44,117 nt of DNA. It comes from Minisyncoccota bacterium (GTDB taxonomy: Bacteria > Patescibacteriota > Minisyncoccia > Phycocordibacterales > UBA1006). Below the pieces are notes generated by a model. That model saw only the letters and a program-made list of their open reading frames with translations, was not told the origin of the DNA and made no database searches. This document shows, piece by piece, positions 10,287 through 19,651 of the stretch. Within the stretch, counting starts at the first letter, position 1; each line of letters begins with the position of its first letter. The translations under genes were made by a program, and so were the position numbers. Location of the stretch: NCBI GenBank assembly GCA_022763365.1, contig JALEGN010000013.1:1-44117 (forward strand), read 5' to 3'.

Positions 10287-10898
10287 ATGGAACAAGATTT
10301 AATTGATATATTTTATGTGAACGGACAAGAATCTTTTCAAAAAGAAACTGAAAAAATGTCTCTACAAGAATATATGGATGAATTTCACAAGGCTAGAGAA
10401 AATTTCTTTGGATGTAGTGATTATCATGATTTTCTCTTGAAAAAGATTATCATTAAGGCAAAGAGTACCGACATACAAAAGCTTAAACCGATAGCAGATA
10501 AAGATATTAAAGCTAATGGACCAAATTATCTTCATAATCGTCTTGTTGCAGTCTACTGTCAAAGAATAGGTGTAACGTTAAAAGAACTCTTGGAGTATAG
10601 ATTTATTCTTAAAGAACATTATTCTTATGGATATAACTTTGCTATCGATTTTCATATTGAGCATGAATGCTTTAAGGACAAAAGTCCTATACCAGCTGAA
10701 GACGCCAATGTGGAATATGAACGTTATATTCCGAATGAACTAAAAAAGAATAAAGAAGATATCGATTTTTGGCTTGTTAATACATTACTCAAGAAAATGG
10801 CTATCAAAGAAGATGATGCAGAGCAAATGTACTACATATACAAAGAAATAGGTCACGGCTTTGGAATGAGACGGGCTGCTTCTGCAATAAAAAAATAA
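10287..10898 (+). CDS. Hypothetical protein
   Basis: 203-codon ORF followed by a hairpin; no family recognised. Confidence 0.65.
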   Translation: MEQDLIDIFYVNGQESFQKETEKMSLQEYMDEFHKARENFFGCSDYHDFLLKKIIIKAKSTDIQKLKPIADKDIKANGPNYLHNRLVAVYCQRIGVTLKELLEYRFILKEHYSYGYNFAIDFHIEHECFKDKSPIPAEDANVEYERYIPNELKKNKEDIDFWLVNTLLKKMAIKEDDAEQMYYIYKEIGHGFGMRRAASAIKK

Positions 10899-10904
10899 AG
10901 ATAA

Positions 10905-10931
10905 AACGACTCAAACATGAGTCGTTTTTTA
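10905..10931. terminator. Hairpin between convergent hypothetical gene and dnaJ
   Basis: AAACGACTCA-AACA-TGAGTCGTTTTTT. Confidence 0.75.
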
Positions 10932-10937
10932 TGTATT

Positions 10938-12014
10938 CTAATACCCTTCCGATTGTAATACCTCTATGGCTTCTTTTGCTTTTTTGGAAAGTTTTTTTGG
11001 AATTCTGATTTTTATATTAATCAAAAGATTTCCTTTTGATCGATCAGTTACAATTCCTTTGCCTGAAACACGGAGGGTTGTTCCATGTGATGTACCGCTT
11101 GGTATTTTCACATCAATTTTTGAATCGTCGAGCATGGTTAAGGTGTGTTTTGCACCTAGTACAGCATCTGATATTGGAATTTCATAATCTAAAATAAGAT
11201 CGAGTCCATTTCTTCGGAAACTCTTGTGGGTTTTAACAAGTACCTGAATAAAGAGATCTCCTGATGGACCATTTTTAACCGCTCCACCACGTCCTGATAT
11301 CCGAAGGGTATCGCCATTCTTAATTCCAGCAGGAATTGAAAATTCTATTTCTTCTTTTTCTCTGGTGACACCAGCACCCTTACATTTCTTACATTTCTCT
11401 TTCGGTACCTTACCTGATCCTTCACAGGTTGGACATTCAGTGACCGTTGCAAAGATACCCATCATCTGTGTTTGAATTTTTCCCTGCCCATTACATTCAG
11501 GACATGTATCCATCGAAGAACCTTCTTCTGCACCACTCCCATCACAATCACTACAGGTTTTAGTATGATCTAAAGTAACTTTTTTCTTTACCCCAAAAAC
11601 CGCATCAACAAAATCAATTTCTATACGCATTTGCATATCAGATCCACGGCGTCGCTTCCGGCGCGATGAACGACCACCAAATCCTCCACCAAAGAGATCA
11701 CCAAGGTCAATATCACCAAAATCAAATCCACCGGCCCCCTGTTGAAATCCAGAGAAATCAAATCCACCAAAACCTTGCCCACCACCTTGGTTACCAAAAG
11801 GGTTTGGTCCAGCTGAACCAAATTGGTCATATTGCCGACGTTTTTTCTCATCTGAAAGAACTTGATAGGCTTCGTTAGCTTCTTTGAATTTTACCTCATC
11901 ACCATCTTTTTTATCAGGATGATATTTATGCGCCATCTTACGAAAGGCTTTTTTTATTTCATCGGCTGATGCTGACTTATCAACACCGAGTGTTTTATAA
12001 TAATCTTTTGACAT
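10938..12014 (-). CDS. dnaJ: Chaperone DnaJ
   Basis: J domain with HPD ([10 protein letters not shown]), G/F region, four CxxCxGxG repeats. Confidence 0.97.
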   Translation of the reverse strand: MSKDYYKTLGVDKSASADEIKKAFRKMAHKYHPDKKDGDEVKFKEANEAYQVLSDEKKRRQYDQFGSAGPNPFGNQGGGQGFGGFDFSGFQQGAGGFDFGDIDLGDLFGGGFGGRSSRRKRRRGSDMQMRIEIDFVDAVFGVKKKVTLDHTKTCSDCDGSGAEEGSSMDTCPECNGQGKIQTQMMGIFATVTECPTCEGSGKVPKEKCKKCKGAGVTREKEEIEFSIPAGIKNGDTLRISGRGGAVKNGPSGDLFIQVLVKTHKSFRRNGLDLILDYEIPISDAVLGAKHTLTMLDDSKIDVKIPSGTSHGTTLRVSGKGIVTDRSKGNLLINIKIRIPKKLSKKAKEAIEVLQSEGY

Positions 12015-12046
12015 ACAATTTCTTTATCTCTCTATTATGACTCATT

Positions 12047-12072
12047 CATACCACGAATAATATTTCGTAGTA
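12047..12072 (-). other. RNA hairpin candidate in dnaK-dnaJ intergenic region
   Basis: Minus strand ATACTACGAA-ATATTA-TTCGTGGTAT; 10-bp stem with one G-U wobble and no U-tract. Confidence 0.55.
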
Positions 12073-12092
12073 TACATGAATAATGATAGTTA

Positions 12093-14006
12093 TTATTCTT
12101 TATCATCTGAAGAATCTTCTGCTTCCACATCTACCGTCTCACCATCATCTGATGATTCAGCGTCAGTGTTTTCAGTACCTTCAGAAGCCTTAGCTTCTTC
12201 GGCTGCTTGTTGTTGCATGATTTCTCCAATTTTTTGCATAGATTCTGATAGTTCAGCGGTCTTTTTCTCGATTGCTTCTTTATCATCACCTGCTTTGACT
12301 TCGTTTAATGCCTTAATAGCATCTTCAATTTTTGTTTTTGTTTCTTCATCAACGGCATCACCATGTTCTTTAACAGCTTTTTCTGCAGAAAATACCATTG
12401 ACTCAGCCATGTTCCGAACATCAACAAGTTCTTTCTTTTTCTTATCTTCATCTGCGTGTTCTTCGGCTTCATCTTGCATTCGCTTGATTTCTTCATCAGA
12501 AAGTTTTGAACCTCCTTCAATTCGAATTGAGTTTTCTTTTCCTGTTGATTTATCTTTCGCAGAAACCTCAAGGATTCCATTAGCATCAACATTAAAGGTC
12601 ACTTCTACCTGTGGAACACCACGTGGTGCTGGTGGAATGCCCTCAAGGATAAACCGGCCAAGAGACTTATTATCAGCGGCCATTGGACGTTCACCTTGTA
12701 CAATATGAATCTCAACTGACGTTTGATTATCAACTGCTGTTGAAAATACTTGTGAAGCTGAGGCTGGAATCGTGGTATTTTTCTCAACTAATTTTGTTGC
12801 AACAGATCCCATGGTTTCAATTGAAAGTGATAATGGAATCACGTCTAGTAAAAGAACATCTTTCACATCTCCTTGAAGAACTCCTCCTTGCAATGCTGCA
12901 CCAAGAGCTACTACTTCATCAGGATTAATTGATTTATTTGGTTCCTTACCGAATACCTCCTTTACCATTTCTGCAATTTTAGGCATTCGTGTTTGTCCTC
13001 CAACAAGGATAACTTCATCAATATCTGACGCAGAGAATCCTGCTGATTTTAGAACATCTTTGGTAATATCAATTGATTTATCAAGATACGGGGCTGCTAA
13101 TTCCTCAAGTTTTGCTCGAGAAAGATTAAGAAGAAGGTGTTTCGGCCCAGTATCATCTGAGGTAATAAATGGAATATTAATTTCAGTTTCAGAAGTATTT
13201 GAAAGTTCGTGTTTTGCTTTTTCTGCTGCTTCTTTAAGCCTTTGTAGTGCAAGTACATCATTCGTTACATCAATTCCTGAATCTTTTTTGTATTCAGATC
13301 CAATCCAATCAATGATGGCTCGGTCGATATCTTCACCTCCCATATGAGCATCTCCACCGGTTGATTTTACCTCAACAACATCATCTGCTACCTCAAGGAC
13401 AGATACATCAAAGGTACCTCCTCCAAAATCGTAGACGACGATTTTTTCATCTTTTTTCTTGTTGAAACCATAGGCTAACGCTGCTGCAGTAGGCTCATTA
13501 ATAATTCGTTTTACTTCAAGTCCTGCAATTTTACCTGCATCTTTGGTGGCTTGTCGTTGTGCGTCATCAAAATAAGCTGGTACCGTGATAACTGCTTCAG
13601 TGACTTTTTCACCAGTTTTTTCTTCAACATCAGTTTTAATTTTTTTCAAAATCATAGCCGAAATTTCTTCTGGTGAATAATCCTTACCATTCATTTCAAT
13701 CAGGATTTTGTCGTTATCTCCTTTTTTGATCGTAAACGGTGAATTTTTAATATCTTTTTGGACCGCTTCATCTGAGAATTTGTGTCCCATGTAGCGTTTT
13801 ACTCCAAAGATTGTATTTGTTGGGTTGGTTACTGCCTGACGTTTTGCCAAAAGCCCGACAAGACGATCAGAATTTTTACCAATCGCTGCGATTGAAGGGG
13901 TTGTTCGATTTCCTTCGTTATTTTCAATAATTTTTGGTTGCCCTCCTTCAACGTAGGCAACGGCTGAGTTTGTAGTACCCAGGTCAATTCCTATAATTTT
14001 ACTCAT
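12093..14006 (-). CDS. dnaK: Chaperone DnaK (Hsp70)
   Basis: [49 protein letters not shown]. Confidence 0.98.
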   Translation of the reverse strand: MSKIIGIDLGTTNSAVAYVEGGQPKIIENNEGNRTTPSIAAIGKNSDRLVGLLAKRQAVTNPTNTIFGVKRYMGHKFSDEAVQKDIKNSPFTIKKGDNDKILIEMNGKDYSPEEISAMILKKIKTDVEEKTGEKVTEAVITVPAYFDDAQRQATKDAGKIAGLEVKRIINEPTAAALAYGFNKKKDEKIVVYDFGGGTFDVSVLEVADDVVEVKSTGGDAHMGGEDIDRAIIDWIGSEYKKDSGIDVTNDVLALQRLKEAAEKAKHELSNTSETEINIPFITSDDTGPKHLLLNLSRAKLEELAAPYLDKSIDITKDVLKSAGFSASDIDEVILVGGQTRMPKIAEMVKEVFGKEPNKSINPDEVVALGAALQGGVLQGDVKDVLLLDVIPLSLSIETMGSVATKLVEKNTTIPASASQVFSTAVDNQTSVEIHIVQGERPMAADNKSLGRFILEGIPPAPRGVPQVEVTFNVDANGILEVSAKDKSTGKENSIRIEGGSKLSDEEIKRMQDEAEEHADEDKKKKELVDVRNMAESMVFSAEKAVKEHGDAVDEETKTKIEDAIKALNEVKAGDDKEAIEKKTAELSESMQKIGEIMQQQAAEEAKASEGTENTDAESSDDGETVDVEAEDSSDDKE

Positions 14007-14019
14007 GGTATTTAAATAA

Positions 14020-14391
14020 TTATTTTTCTAGTAATTCTTTTAATTTCTTAAAATGTATTTCTTCAAGTGGATATTCCAATTCAGTGCCATCCTCATGTGA
14101 TTCGAAGAATATTAACTCTGTTGTTTCATCGTCTATTTTTCTGAAACTGTATGAACAGATATATGGTCCATTAACATCTTTTAACTCGAGAAATTTATCG
14201 CGATCATAATCAATAACTTCTCGCGTAATATATTCATTAGAATATTTTGTCCCTATACCAATTTGTTCAGTATCTGTTGTCATCTCGACAGCGCCTTCTA
14301 CCCAATGTTTTGTATTTTTAGGTTCAAGGGTGAATTCAAAGATATCTTCTGTAGGAGCATTTATGATTACTCTAATTTCATTTGTTTTCAT
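14020..14391 (-). CDS. SRPBCC (START-like) superfamily protein
   Basis: [34 protein letters not shown] start typical of SRPBCC; overlaps grpE by 14 nt. Confidence 0.7.
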   Translation of the reverse strand: MKTNEIRVIINAPTEDIFEFTLEPKNTKHWVEGAVEMTTDTEQIGIGTKYSNEYITREVIDYDRDKFLELKDVNGPYICSYSFRKIDDETTELIFFESHEDGTELEYPLEEIHFKKLKELLEK

Positions 14392-14986
14392 ATTTTCCTA
14401 CTTTTACTTTTGCTGGTCTGAGAACGGTATCTCCTGACATGTATCCTTTTTGGATAACGTGGAGGATTTTATTATCGTCTTCTTCATTATCTACTTCGAT
14501 ATGTTCTATTGGATCATGAATTTTTGGATCAAAATCATTGCCAACCTTTTCAATAATTGAAACATTATATAATTCAAGCGTATTCATAAATTGACTATGA
14601 ATATATTCAACACCTGTTCGCCATGCTGAGTCTACTTTCTCCCAAGCTTCCTTATTTGAAAAAGCCATATCAAATGAATCTAGGACAGGAAAGAAATCGG
14701 AAACTAAATTTAATTTCATACTATCAAGCTTCTCTTTACGTTTCTTTTCTTCTTCTGATTTGTAGTTTGCAAAATCAGCTCGCTCTTTCTGCCAGCCAGT
14801 AAGATATTCTTGAGACTGTTTTTTAACTTCTTTAAGCTCATCTCTTAGTTTTTTCAGCTTATCTTTCTGACTTATTCCTTCATATTCAGTTTCTTCAATT
14901 TCAATATCTAAATCTGAGGAAAGAGACTCATTATTGATATTTTCAGATACGTTTTCTGTATTCTTTTTTGTATCTTTATCGTTCAT
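14378..14986 (-). CDS. grpE: Nucleotide exchange factor GrpE
   Basis: WQKERADFANYKSEEEKKRKE; FFPVLDSFDMAF; GNDFDPKIHDPIEHI; KGYMSGDTVLRPAKVKV. Confidence 0.94.
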   Translation of the reverse strand: MNDKDTKKNTENVSENINNESLSSDLDIEIEETEYEGISQKDKLKKLRDELKEVKKQSQEYLTGWQKERADFANYKSEEEKKRKEKLDSMKLNLVSDFFPVLDSFDMAFSNKEAWEKVDSAWRTGVEYIHSQFMNTLELYNVSIIEKVGNDFDPKIHDPIEHIEVDNEEDDNKILHVIQKGYMSGDTVLRPAKVKVGKYENK

Positions 14987-14996
14987 ATTTCAATTA

Positions 14997-15020
14997 ATAT
15001 AACAAATTAACTTGTTATAT
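14997..15020. promoter_or_regulatory. Perfect 9-bp inverted repeat at the predicted grpE transcription start
   Basis: ATATAACAA-ATTAAC-TTGTTATAT. Just downstream of a minus-strand -35/-10 (TTGTCA at 15053..15048, 17 nt, TATATT at 15030..15025). Confidence 0.6.
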
Positions 15021-15024
15021 AACG

Positions 15025-15053
15025 AATATACACGAAGAAATAATTTTTGACAA
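15025..15053 (-). promoter_or_regulatory. Predicted grpE operon promoter
   Basis: Minus strand TTGTCA-N17-TATATT. Confidence 0.65.
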
Positions 15054-15055
15054 GT

Positions 15056-15073
15056 TTTTCATATACATGAAAA
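15056..15073. promoter_or_regulatory. Inverted repeat between the divergent -35 boxes
   Basis: TTTTCAT-ATAC-ATGAAAA, perfect 7-bp arms. Confidence 0.5.
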
Positions 15074-15075
15074 TA

Positions 15076-15104
15076 TTGTTCAATTTTTCTTAAAATGCTA
15101 TATT
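15076..15104 (+). promoter_or_regulatory. Predicted promoter of the PaaX/Cas2-like gene
   Basis: TTGTTC-N17-TATATT, then 6 nt to ATG at 15111. Confidence 0.55.
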
Positions 15105-15110
15105 TAGAGT

Positions 15111-15674
15111 ATGAAAAAGCCTAAAAAAAGCCTTCAAGAGTTGATTTTAGCCAGTCTTACTCGCAAAAAAGCTCGAAAGCAAAAAGAAATCATTGAGGAT
15201 ATTGAAGCTATTATTGAACAATACGAAGAGAAGGAGCGAAAAACTAAACCTAAGTATCTGATTAATCGAGCTTTAAAAAAAATGATTGATGAAGATGTTA
15301 TTTCTGAGCATGAAACAGAACACTCTTCATTCCTATCACTAACAAAATCAGGACGTCAAAAACTTCGTAATATTAAACTGAACTCTGAGAATCATCTTGT
15401 TTCTACTACTTGGGATGGTTACTGGCGAATGATTATTGTTGATATTCCTGAAGATCGAAAAAAAGATCAGGATGCGATTCGATATTTCTTAAAAAAGGCT
15501 CAGTTTGTTCAAATTAAAAATTCAGTTTGGATATCACCCTACCCTATGGAACACATGATGATCAATATGAAAAAAGATCTTGATCTTGATCTTGATATTC
15601 TCGTGCTCGTTACTGATAAACTAGATATAGCAACTGAGCAACTCATGATGACTAAATTCTCTGAGGCACAATAA
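15111..15674 (+). CDS. PaaX-like transcriptional regulator: N-terminal winged-helix plus Cas2-like C-terminal domain
   Basis: N-terminal wHTH-like segment; WDGYWRMIIVDIPEDRKKDQDAIRYFLKKAQFVQIKNSVWISPYPM resembles the PaaX central/Cas2-like ferredoxin-fold domain. Confidence 0.7.
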   Translation: MKKPKKSLQELILASLTRKKARKQKEIIEDIEAIIEQYEEKERKTKPKYLINRALKKMIDEDVISEHETEHSSFLSLTKSGRQKLRNIKLNSENHLVSTTWDGYWRMIIVDIPEDRKKDQDAIRYFLKKAQFVQIKNSVWISPYPMEHMMINMKKDLDLDLDILVLVTDKLDIATEQLMMTKFSEAQ

Positions 15675-15716
15675 GGTAAATTTCGACGTAGGAGAAAAAG
15701 AGGATGCTCTGGAGTA

Positions 15717-15743
15717 AAAAAAGAAGACTAAGTCTTCTTTTTA
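15717..15743. terminator. Hairpin between PaaX-like gene and HAD gene
   Basis: AAAAAAGAAGACT-AAGTCTTCTTTTT. Confidence 0.7.
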
Positions 15744-15745
15744 AA

Positions 15746-16336
15746 TTACACAATTTTATTATAGTATGCTTCAATTATTTTATTTTCTGAAAGATATTTC
15801 ATTAAATCAGCCTTCGTACTTTTATCTGAAGCAACACCATAAATATCAGTAATTTGTGCATTCTTAGCCTCTTTAATATCAGAAATAGTATCAGTAACGA
15901 AACTCATTTCAGAAGTACGTATATTATAATGTTCAGCTAATATCTCAAAAGCTGATGTTTTATTCCCAATACTTTTTTCCAAACATAAAATCTCATCAAA
16001 TAAATACCCTAAATCAGAGAATTTTAGCATAGACCTAATAACATCTTCAATATTATAAGAAAGGATACTTAAAATATGCTTTTGTGATAAAGTATGTAGT
16101 CTTTCCTTATGTATTTTTGGCATTTTTAATGAAAAATAATAATTCATAAATGTTTCTACATATTTTTTACCCTCGCTATTTTCATTTTCATAAAAATGCT
16201 CTGGAATACAACCATTTGATTCAATAACTAATCTTGTAACATACGAAAATGAATTATTAGTCAAAACATGTCTATGAAGTGAATTTGGATTAGGAAATAA
16301 CACTCCATCAAAATCAAATATTATTATTTTCTTCAT
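15746..16336 (-). CDS. HAD-superfamily hydrolase
   Basis: KKIIIFDFDGVLFPN motif I; LCLEKSIGNKTSAFEIL; MSFVTDTISDIKEAKNA motif IV-like. Confidence 0.85.
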   Translation of the reverse strand: MKKIIIFDFDGVLFPNPNSLHRHVLTNNSFSYVTRLVIESNGCIPEHFYENENSEGKKYVETFMNYYFSLKMPKIHKERLHTLSQKHILSILSYNIEDVIRSMLKFSDLGYLFDEILCLEKSIGNKTSAFEILAEHYNIRTSEMSFVTDTISDIKEAKNAQITDIYGVASDKSTKADLMKYLSENKIIEAYYNKIV

Positions 16337-16409
16337 ATCTTCAATTTACTATTTATATATAAGTATAAAGAAAAAAGATGAATTTAACAGCTAAGAAAAA
16401 CATTTGATA

Positions 16410-16682
16410 TTAATTTAATTTTCGATATAAGGCTCCTGTCAAAATAAGAATACTAAAACCGGCAATCAATATCATCAAAGGTTTGTCAGCTAAAAAAGGT
16501 GTCTCATCTATTATCTTTTCAAAGCCATAAAATACTGCCACTCCGCCAAAGGTAGACAGCCCAAGAAAAATAAATGGATATTTCTCAATAGCATTTTTTT
16601 GATAACGAGAAACCTTTTCTTCAAGATTCTTGAAACTTACGTAGGATATTTCTTTATTTTGGTTTTCAGACGTATTATTCAT
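16410..16682 (-). CDS. Small membrane protein, two predicted TM segments
   Basis: 90-codon ORF with two hydrophobic segments, directly downstream of the TfoX-C gene. Confidence 0.6.
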   Translation of the reverse strand: MNNTSENQNKEISYVSFKNLEEKVSRYQKNAIEKYPFIFLGLSTFGGVAVFYGFEKIIDETPFLADKPLMILIAGFSILILTGALYRKLN

Positions 16683-16683
16683 G

Positions 16684-16911
16684 TTATTGTTGTTTCATTA
16701 TTCGTGCTATTTCAATAGCATTTTTACTGATAAGTGCACCTTCCATTGCATACAATGTCATTTTACAGACATTAAGACCTTTATCTTTCATTTTTTGATA
16801 TACCACTGACGGACCGATATTTGCGAGCTCTTTTTTGGTATAGACACCAACTGACGACAGATGTCGTTTCATTGCAGGCCCTATATTCATCATATCTTCT
16901 ACTTCTTTCAT
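16684..16911 (-). CDS. TfoX C-terminal-domain-like (Sxy) protein
   Basis: NIGPAMKRHLSSVGVYTKKELANIGPSVVYQKMKDKGLNVCKMTLYAMEGAL matches the TfoX_C pattern. Confidence 0.8.
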   Translation of the reverse strand: MKEVEDMMNIGPAMKRHLSSVGVYTKKELANIGPSVVYQKMKDKGLNVCKMTLYAMEGALISKNAIEIARIMKQQ

Positions 16912-16953
16912 TACATATATTGTATCATTGTTTGTCGTGGTATAATCGGCAAC

Positions 16954-17385
16954 ATGTCACAAGCAAAAGAAATCACAGCAACTTACCTCAGAACAAAAGA
17001 AACTATGAAAAAATATATTACCGCTTTTGAGGAACGTAAACAACCGGGAAAATCTCATAATCCTTTTCAGTACACCATTAATAATCCAGAGGGATCTATC
17101 ATCCAAGAATTTAATCATTGGTTTATTATGAAAAATGACTTCCCATATGATGCAGTAGCCGATATCCATCATATGATTGTCACCAAACGCGAAGTGCCCT
17201 TTAATTGGAATCTATTAACTGAAGAAGAAATAGATGAATTCCAAACACTCAGAGAAAACTACCTAGCAGATAATTATGATGTTATTTATGAGAATTTACC
17301 AAGTGGTCAAACCCAACCTGGCTGGTTTCATATTAATCTCCTAAAATTAAAACGAACATCATTAGAAGAGTTTATGAATAACTAA
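16954..17385 (+). CDS. HIT-like superfamily protein (degenerate triad)
   Basis: FNHWFIMKNDFPYDAVADIHHMIVTKREV...SGQTQPGWFHINLLKLK; start 16954 preferred because TATAAT lies at 16941..16946. Confidence 0.55.
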   Translation: MSQAKEITATYLRTKETMKKYITAFEERKQPGKSHNPFQYTINNPEGSIIQEFNHWFIMKNDFPYDAVADIHHMIVTKREVPFNWNLLTEEEIDEFQTLRENYLADNYDVIYENLPSGQTQPGWFHINLLKLKRTSLEEFMNN

Positions 17386-17390
17386 AAACA

Positions 17391-17417
17391 AAAAAACACC
17401 AAATCGGTGTTTTTTTG
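17391..17417. terminator. Bidirectional hairpin
   Basis: AAAAAAACACC-AAAT-CGGTGTTTTTTT. Confidence 0.75.
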
Positions 17418-17433
17418 TTTCTGTATATACAGA

Positions 17434-17832
17434 CTATCGTTTTGACCATGCTGGACGTTTTCGGGCTTTCCGTAGTCCTGGTTTTTTTCGTTCTTTTCGC
17501 CGTGGATCTCGTTTCAAGTATCCCGCAGCTTTTAGTGGTGAACGTAGCTCTTCATTGTATTTTTCAAGAGCTCGAGCGATTCCGTGACGGATTGCGTCAG
17601 CTTGAGCTGAAATTCCTCCTCCTTTTACAAGAATTGAAACATGAAAATCATCTTTTGTTTCAACTAATGCAAATGGTGATTGTACAACTTTTCGCAGTTC
17701 TTCAACCGTGAAATATTCATCAATTTTTCGATCATTGATTACAAATGTTCGTTTTGAATCAGGAGTGATACGAACCTGAGCTGTTGCATTTTTTCGTCGT
17801 CCAATTGCCGCAATATATTTTTTATCTGCCAT
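17434..17832 (-). CDS. rpsI: 30S ribosomal protein S9
   Basis: AIGRRKNATAQVRI; GGGISAQADAIRHGIARAL; RKKPGLRKARKRPAWSKR. Confidence 0.97.
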   Translation of the reverse strand: MADKKYIAAIGRRKNATAQVRITPDSKRTFVINDRKIDEYFTVEELRKVVQSPFALVETKDDFHVSILVKGGGISAQADAIRHGIARALEKYNEELRSPLKAAGYLKRDPRRKERKKPGLRKARKRPAWSKR

Positions 17833-17838
17833 AATCGA

Positions 17839-18201
17839 TTATTCGTTAATGATAAGATTTTTCATCATAACTGCACGTAGACGGTTGTTTGGTAACATTC
17901 CATATACAGCTTTTTCGACCACAATTTTATACCCCAATCGTTCGATTGCATGCTCTCGACTTTCGTGCCGAAGACCACCTGGATATCCTGAGTATCGTTT
18001 ATACTCTTTTTTTAGACCAGCATCAGTTAATGCCAATTTTGCAGCATTATTTACTGTTACAGTAACATTTGGTGCAACATGTGGCTGAAATGATGGTTCA
18101 TTCTTACCACGTAGTGCCATTGCAATTTCAGTTGCTAGACGCCCAAGGCTTTGCCCTTCTGCATCAAATACGTATTCTCTTTTCTCTGTTTGTGTAGACA
18201 T
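17839..18201 (-). CDS. rplM: 50S ribosomal protein L13
   Basis: DAEGQSLGRLATEIAMALRGK; RYSGYPGGLRHES; VYGMLPNNRLR. Confidence 0.97.
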   Translation of the reverse strand: MSTQTEKREYVFDAEGQSLGRLATEIAMALRGKNEPSFQPHVAPNVTVTVNNAAKLALTDAGLKKEYKRYSGYPGGLRHESREHAIERLGYKIVVEKAVYGMLPNNRLRAVMMKNLIINE

Positions 18202-18208
18202 AGATATA

Positions 18209-18565
18209 TTATTTTACGAATTCGATGATTGCCATAGGGCTGGCATCACCTTGCCGTGCTGGCATTTTGATAATACGTGTATACCCACCATTTCGGTCAG
18301 CATAGCGTGGAGCGATGTCATCTACGAGTTTGTTTGCCAATGATTCTTGGTTTCCAAGTCGTGCTCTGATTAGTCGCCGAGATGCTACATCACCTTTTTT
18401 AGCTTTGGTAATGAGCTTTTCGATATAAGGACGCAATTCTTTTGCTCGTGCTTCAGTCGTTTTAATTTGCTCGTAGGTTAATAGGGCTACCGCAAGTGAT
18501 CGAATGAATCCACGTCGTACGTTTGCTTTTCGTCCAAATTTTCGGTTTTTTCGTCCGTGTCTCAT
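18209..18565 (-). CDS. rplQ: 50S ribosomal protein L17
   Basis: MRHGRKNRKFGRKANVRRGFIRSLAVALL; RNGGYTRIIKMPARQGDASPMAIIEFV. Confidence 0.97.
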   Translation of the reverse strand: MRHGRKNRKFGRKANVRRGFIRSLAVALLTYEQIKTTEARAKELRPYIEKLITKAKKGDVASRRLIRARLGNQESLANKLVDDIAPRYADRNGGYTRIIKMPARQGDASPMAIIEFVK

Positions 18566-18574
18566 AAGTTTGGA

Positions 18575-19573
18575 TTATTTACTCTCTTTTAAGGTTAACT
18601 TAAAGGTAGCAAGTGTCTCAATAACTTCCTCAAGGCTCTTTTGTCCAAATCCATCGAGTGACAATAAGTCATCTTCAGTTTTTTGAACGAGTCCTCCAAG
18701 TGTTCGAATACTTGCATCGTTAAGTGAATTTTCTGTACGAGCAGAGAAATCCAGAGTATCAATACGTGTTTTTAGTAATTCAACACGCTCTTCATCGTTT
18801 AAATCTTCTTCCTCTGTTTTCTCTACACGAATAATTCCTTCATCTTCTACTTCCTCTACTAATTCACGCGTATCTTCAATCATTTTAAGATCAAGAATAC
18901 TTTTGAATTGTTGGATCATAATCATTAGCGCTTGCTCAAGAGCTTCTTTAGCACTGAGACTTCCATCAGTTTCTAGATTAATTCGAAGAAGATTGTAATC
19001 AGTTCGATCACCAACACGCATGTGCTCAACTTCGTAATTTACTTTTCGAATAGGGCTGAAAATTGCATCAACAAGAATACTTCCTACTGCCGGTTTCCCG
19101 TCAGAAAAATCTTCTTTTGAAACAAATCCAATACCTTTTGCAAGGGTAATTTCAAGTTCAAATTCACCAGATTTTGTCGTTGTTTCTGCAATGTACTGAT
19201 CTGGATTCATGACTTCGATACCTCCTGTGGTTTCAAAATCTGCTGCCGTTACTTCTTTTGCTCCTTTAACTGACAATCGCAAGCTTGTTGCTTCGTCAGA
19301 TGCCAGTGCAAATCGTACCTTTTTCAGGTTCAATAAGATAGTAAGAACATCTTCTTTCACACCGTCTAAGGTTGCAAATTCGTGATCTGCACCTTTGATT
19401 TTTACTGAAGTAATTGATACTCCTGGTAGTGATGAAAGGATAATCCGGCGGAGAGAGTTTCCTAGTGTGTGGCCATACCCAGGGTACAGACCTTCGATTT
19501 CGTAAACTCCTTTTGCGCCGTCTTCTGTTACGACATTTAATTTTTTTGGTAACACAATGTTTTGATGGAACAT
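18575..19573 (-). CDS. rpoA: RNA polymerase subunit alpha
   Basis: FHQNIVLPKKLNVV...YEIEGLYPGYGHTLGNSLRRIILSSLPG; alpha-CTD present. Start M at 19573 preferred over 19627. Confidence 0.96.
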   Translation of the reverse strand: MFHQNIVLPKKLNVVTEDGAKGVYEIEGLYPGYGHTLGNSLRRIILSSLPGVSITSVKIKGADHEFATLDGVKEDVLTILLNLKKVRFALASDEATSLRLSVKGAKEVTAADFETTGGIEVMNPDQYIAETTTKSGEFELEITLAKGIGFVSKEDFSDGKPAVGSILVDAIFSPIRKVNYEVEHMRVGDRTDYNLLRINLETDGSLSAKEALEQALMIMIQQFKSILDLKMIEDTRELVEEVEDEGIIRVEKTEEEDLNDEERVELLKTRIDTLDFSARTENSLNDASIRTLGGLVQKTEDDLLSLDGFGQKSLEEVIETLATFKLTLKESK

Positions 19574-19651
19574 AATAAACGCTAATTGATTAGTTGAAGT
19601 GGAATAATGTATATCAATGTACCTCACGGTACATATATCAGATATACGGAA

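Noticed and set aside
12076-12708. 210-aa plus-strand ORF antisense to dnaK
   Set aside because: Ser-rich shadow ORF produced by dnaK codon usage.
15111-15674. Possible CRISPR-Cas locus because of a Cas2-like domain
   Set aside because: No cas1, effector or repeat array seen nearby; the N-terminal wHTH favours a PaaX-type regulator.
15675-15716. Unexplained G-rich stretch after the PaaX-like gene
   Set aside because: No stable structure or ORF recognised by eye.
17415-17711. 98-aa plus-strand ORF
   Set aside because: Antisense to rpsI, with no coding signature.
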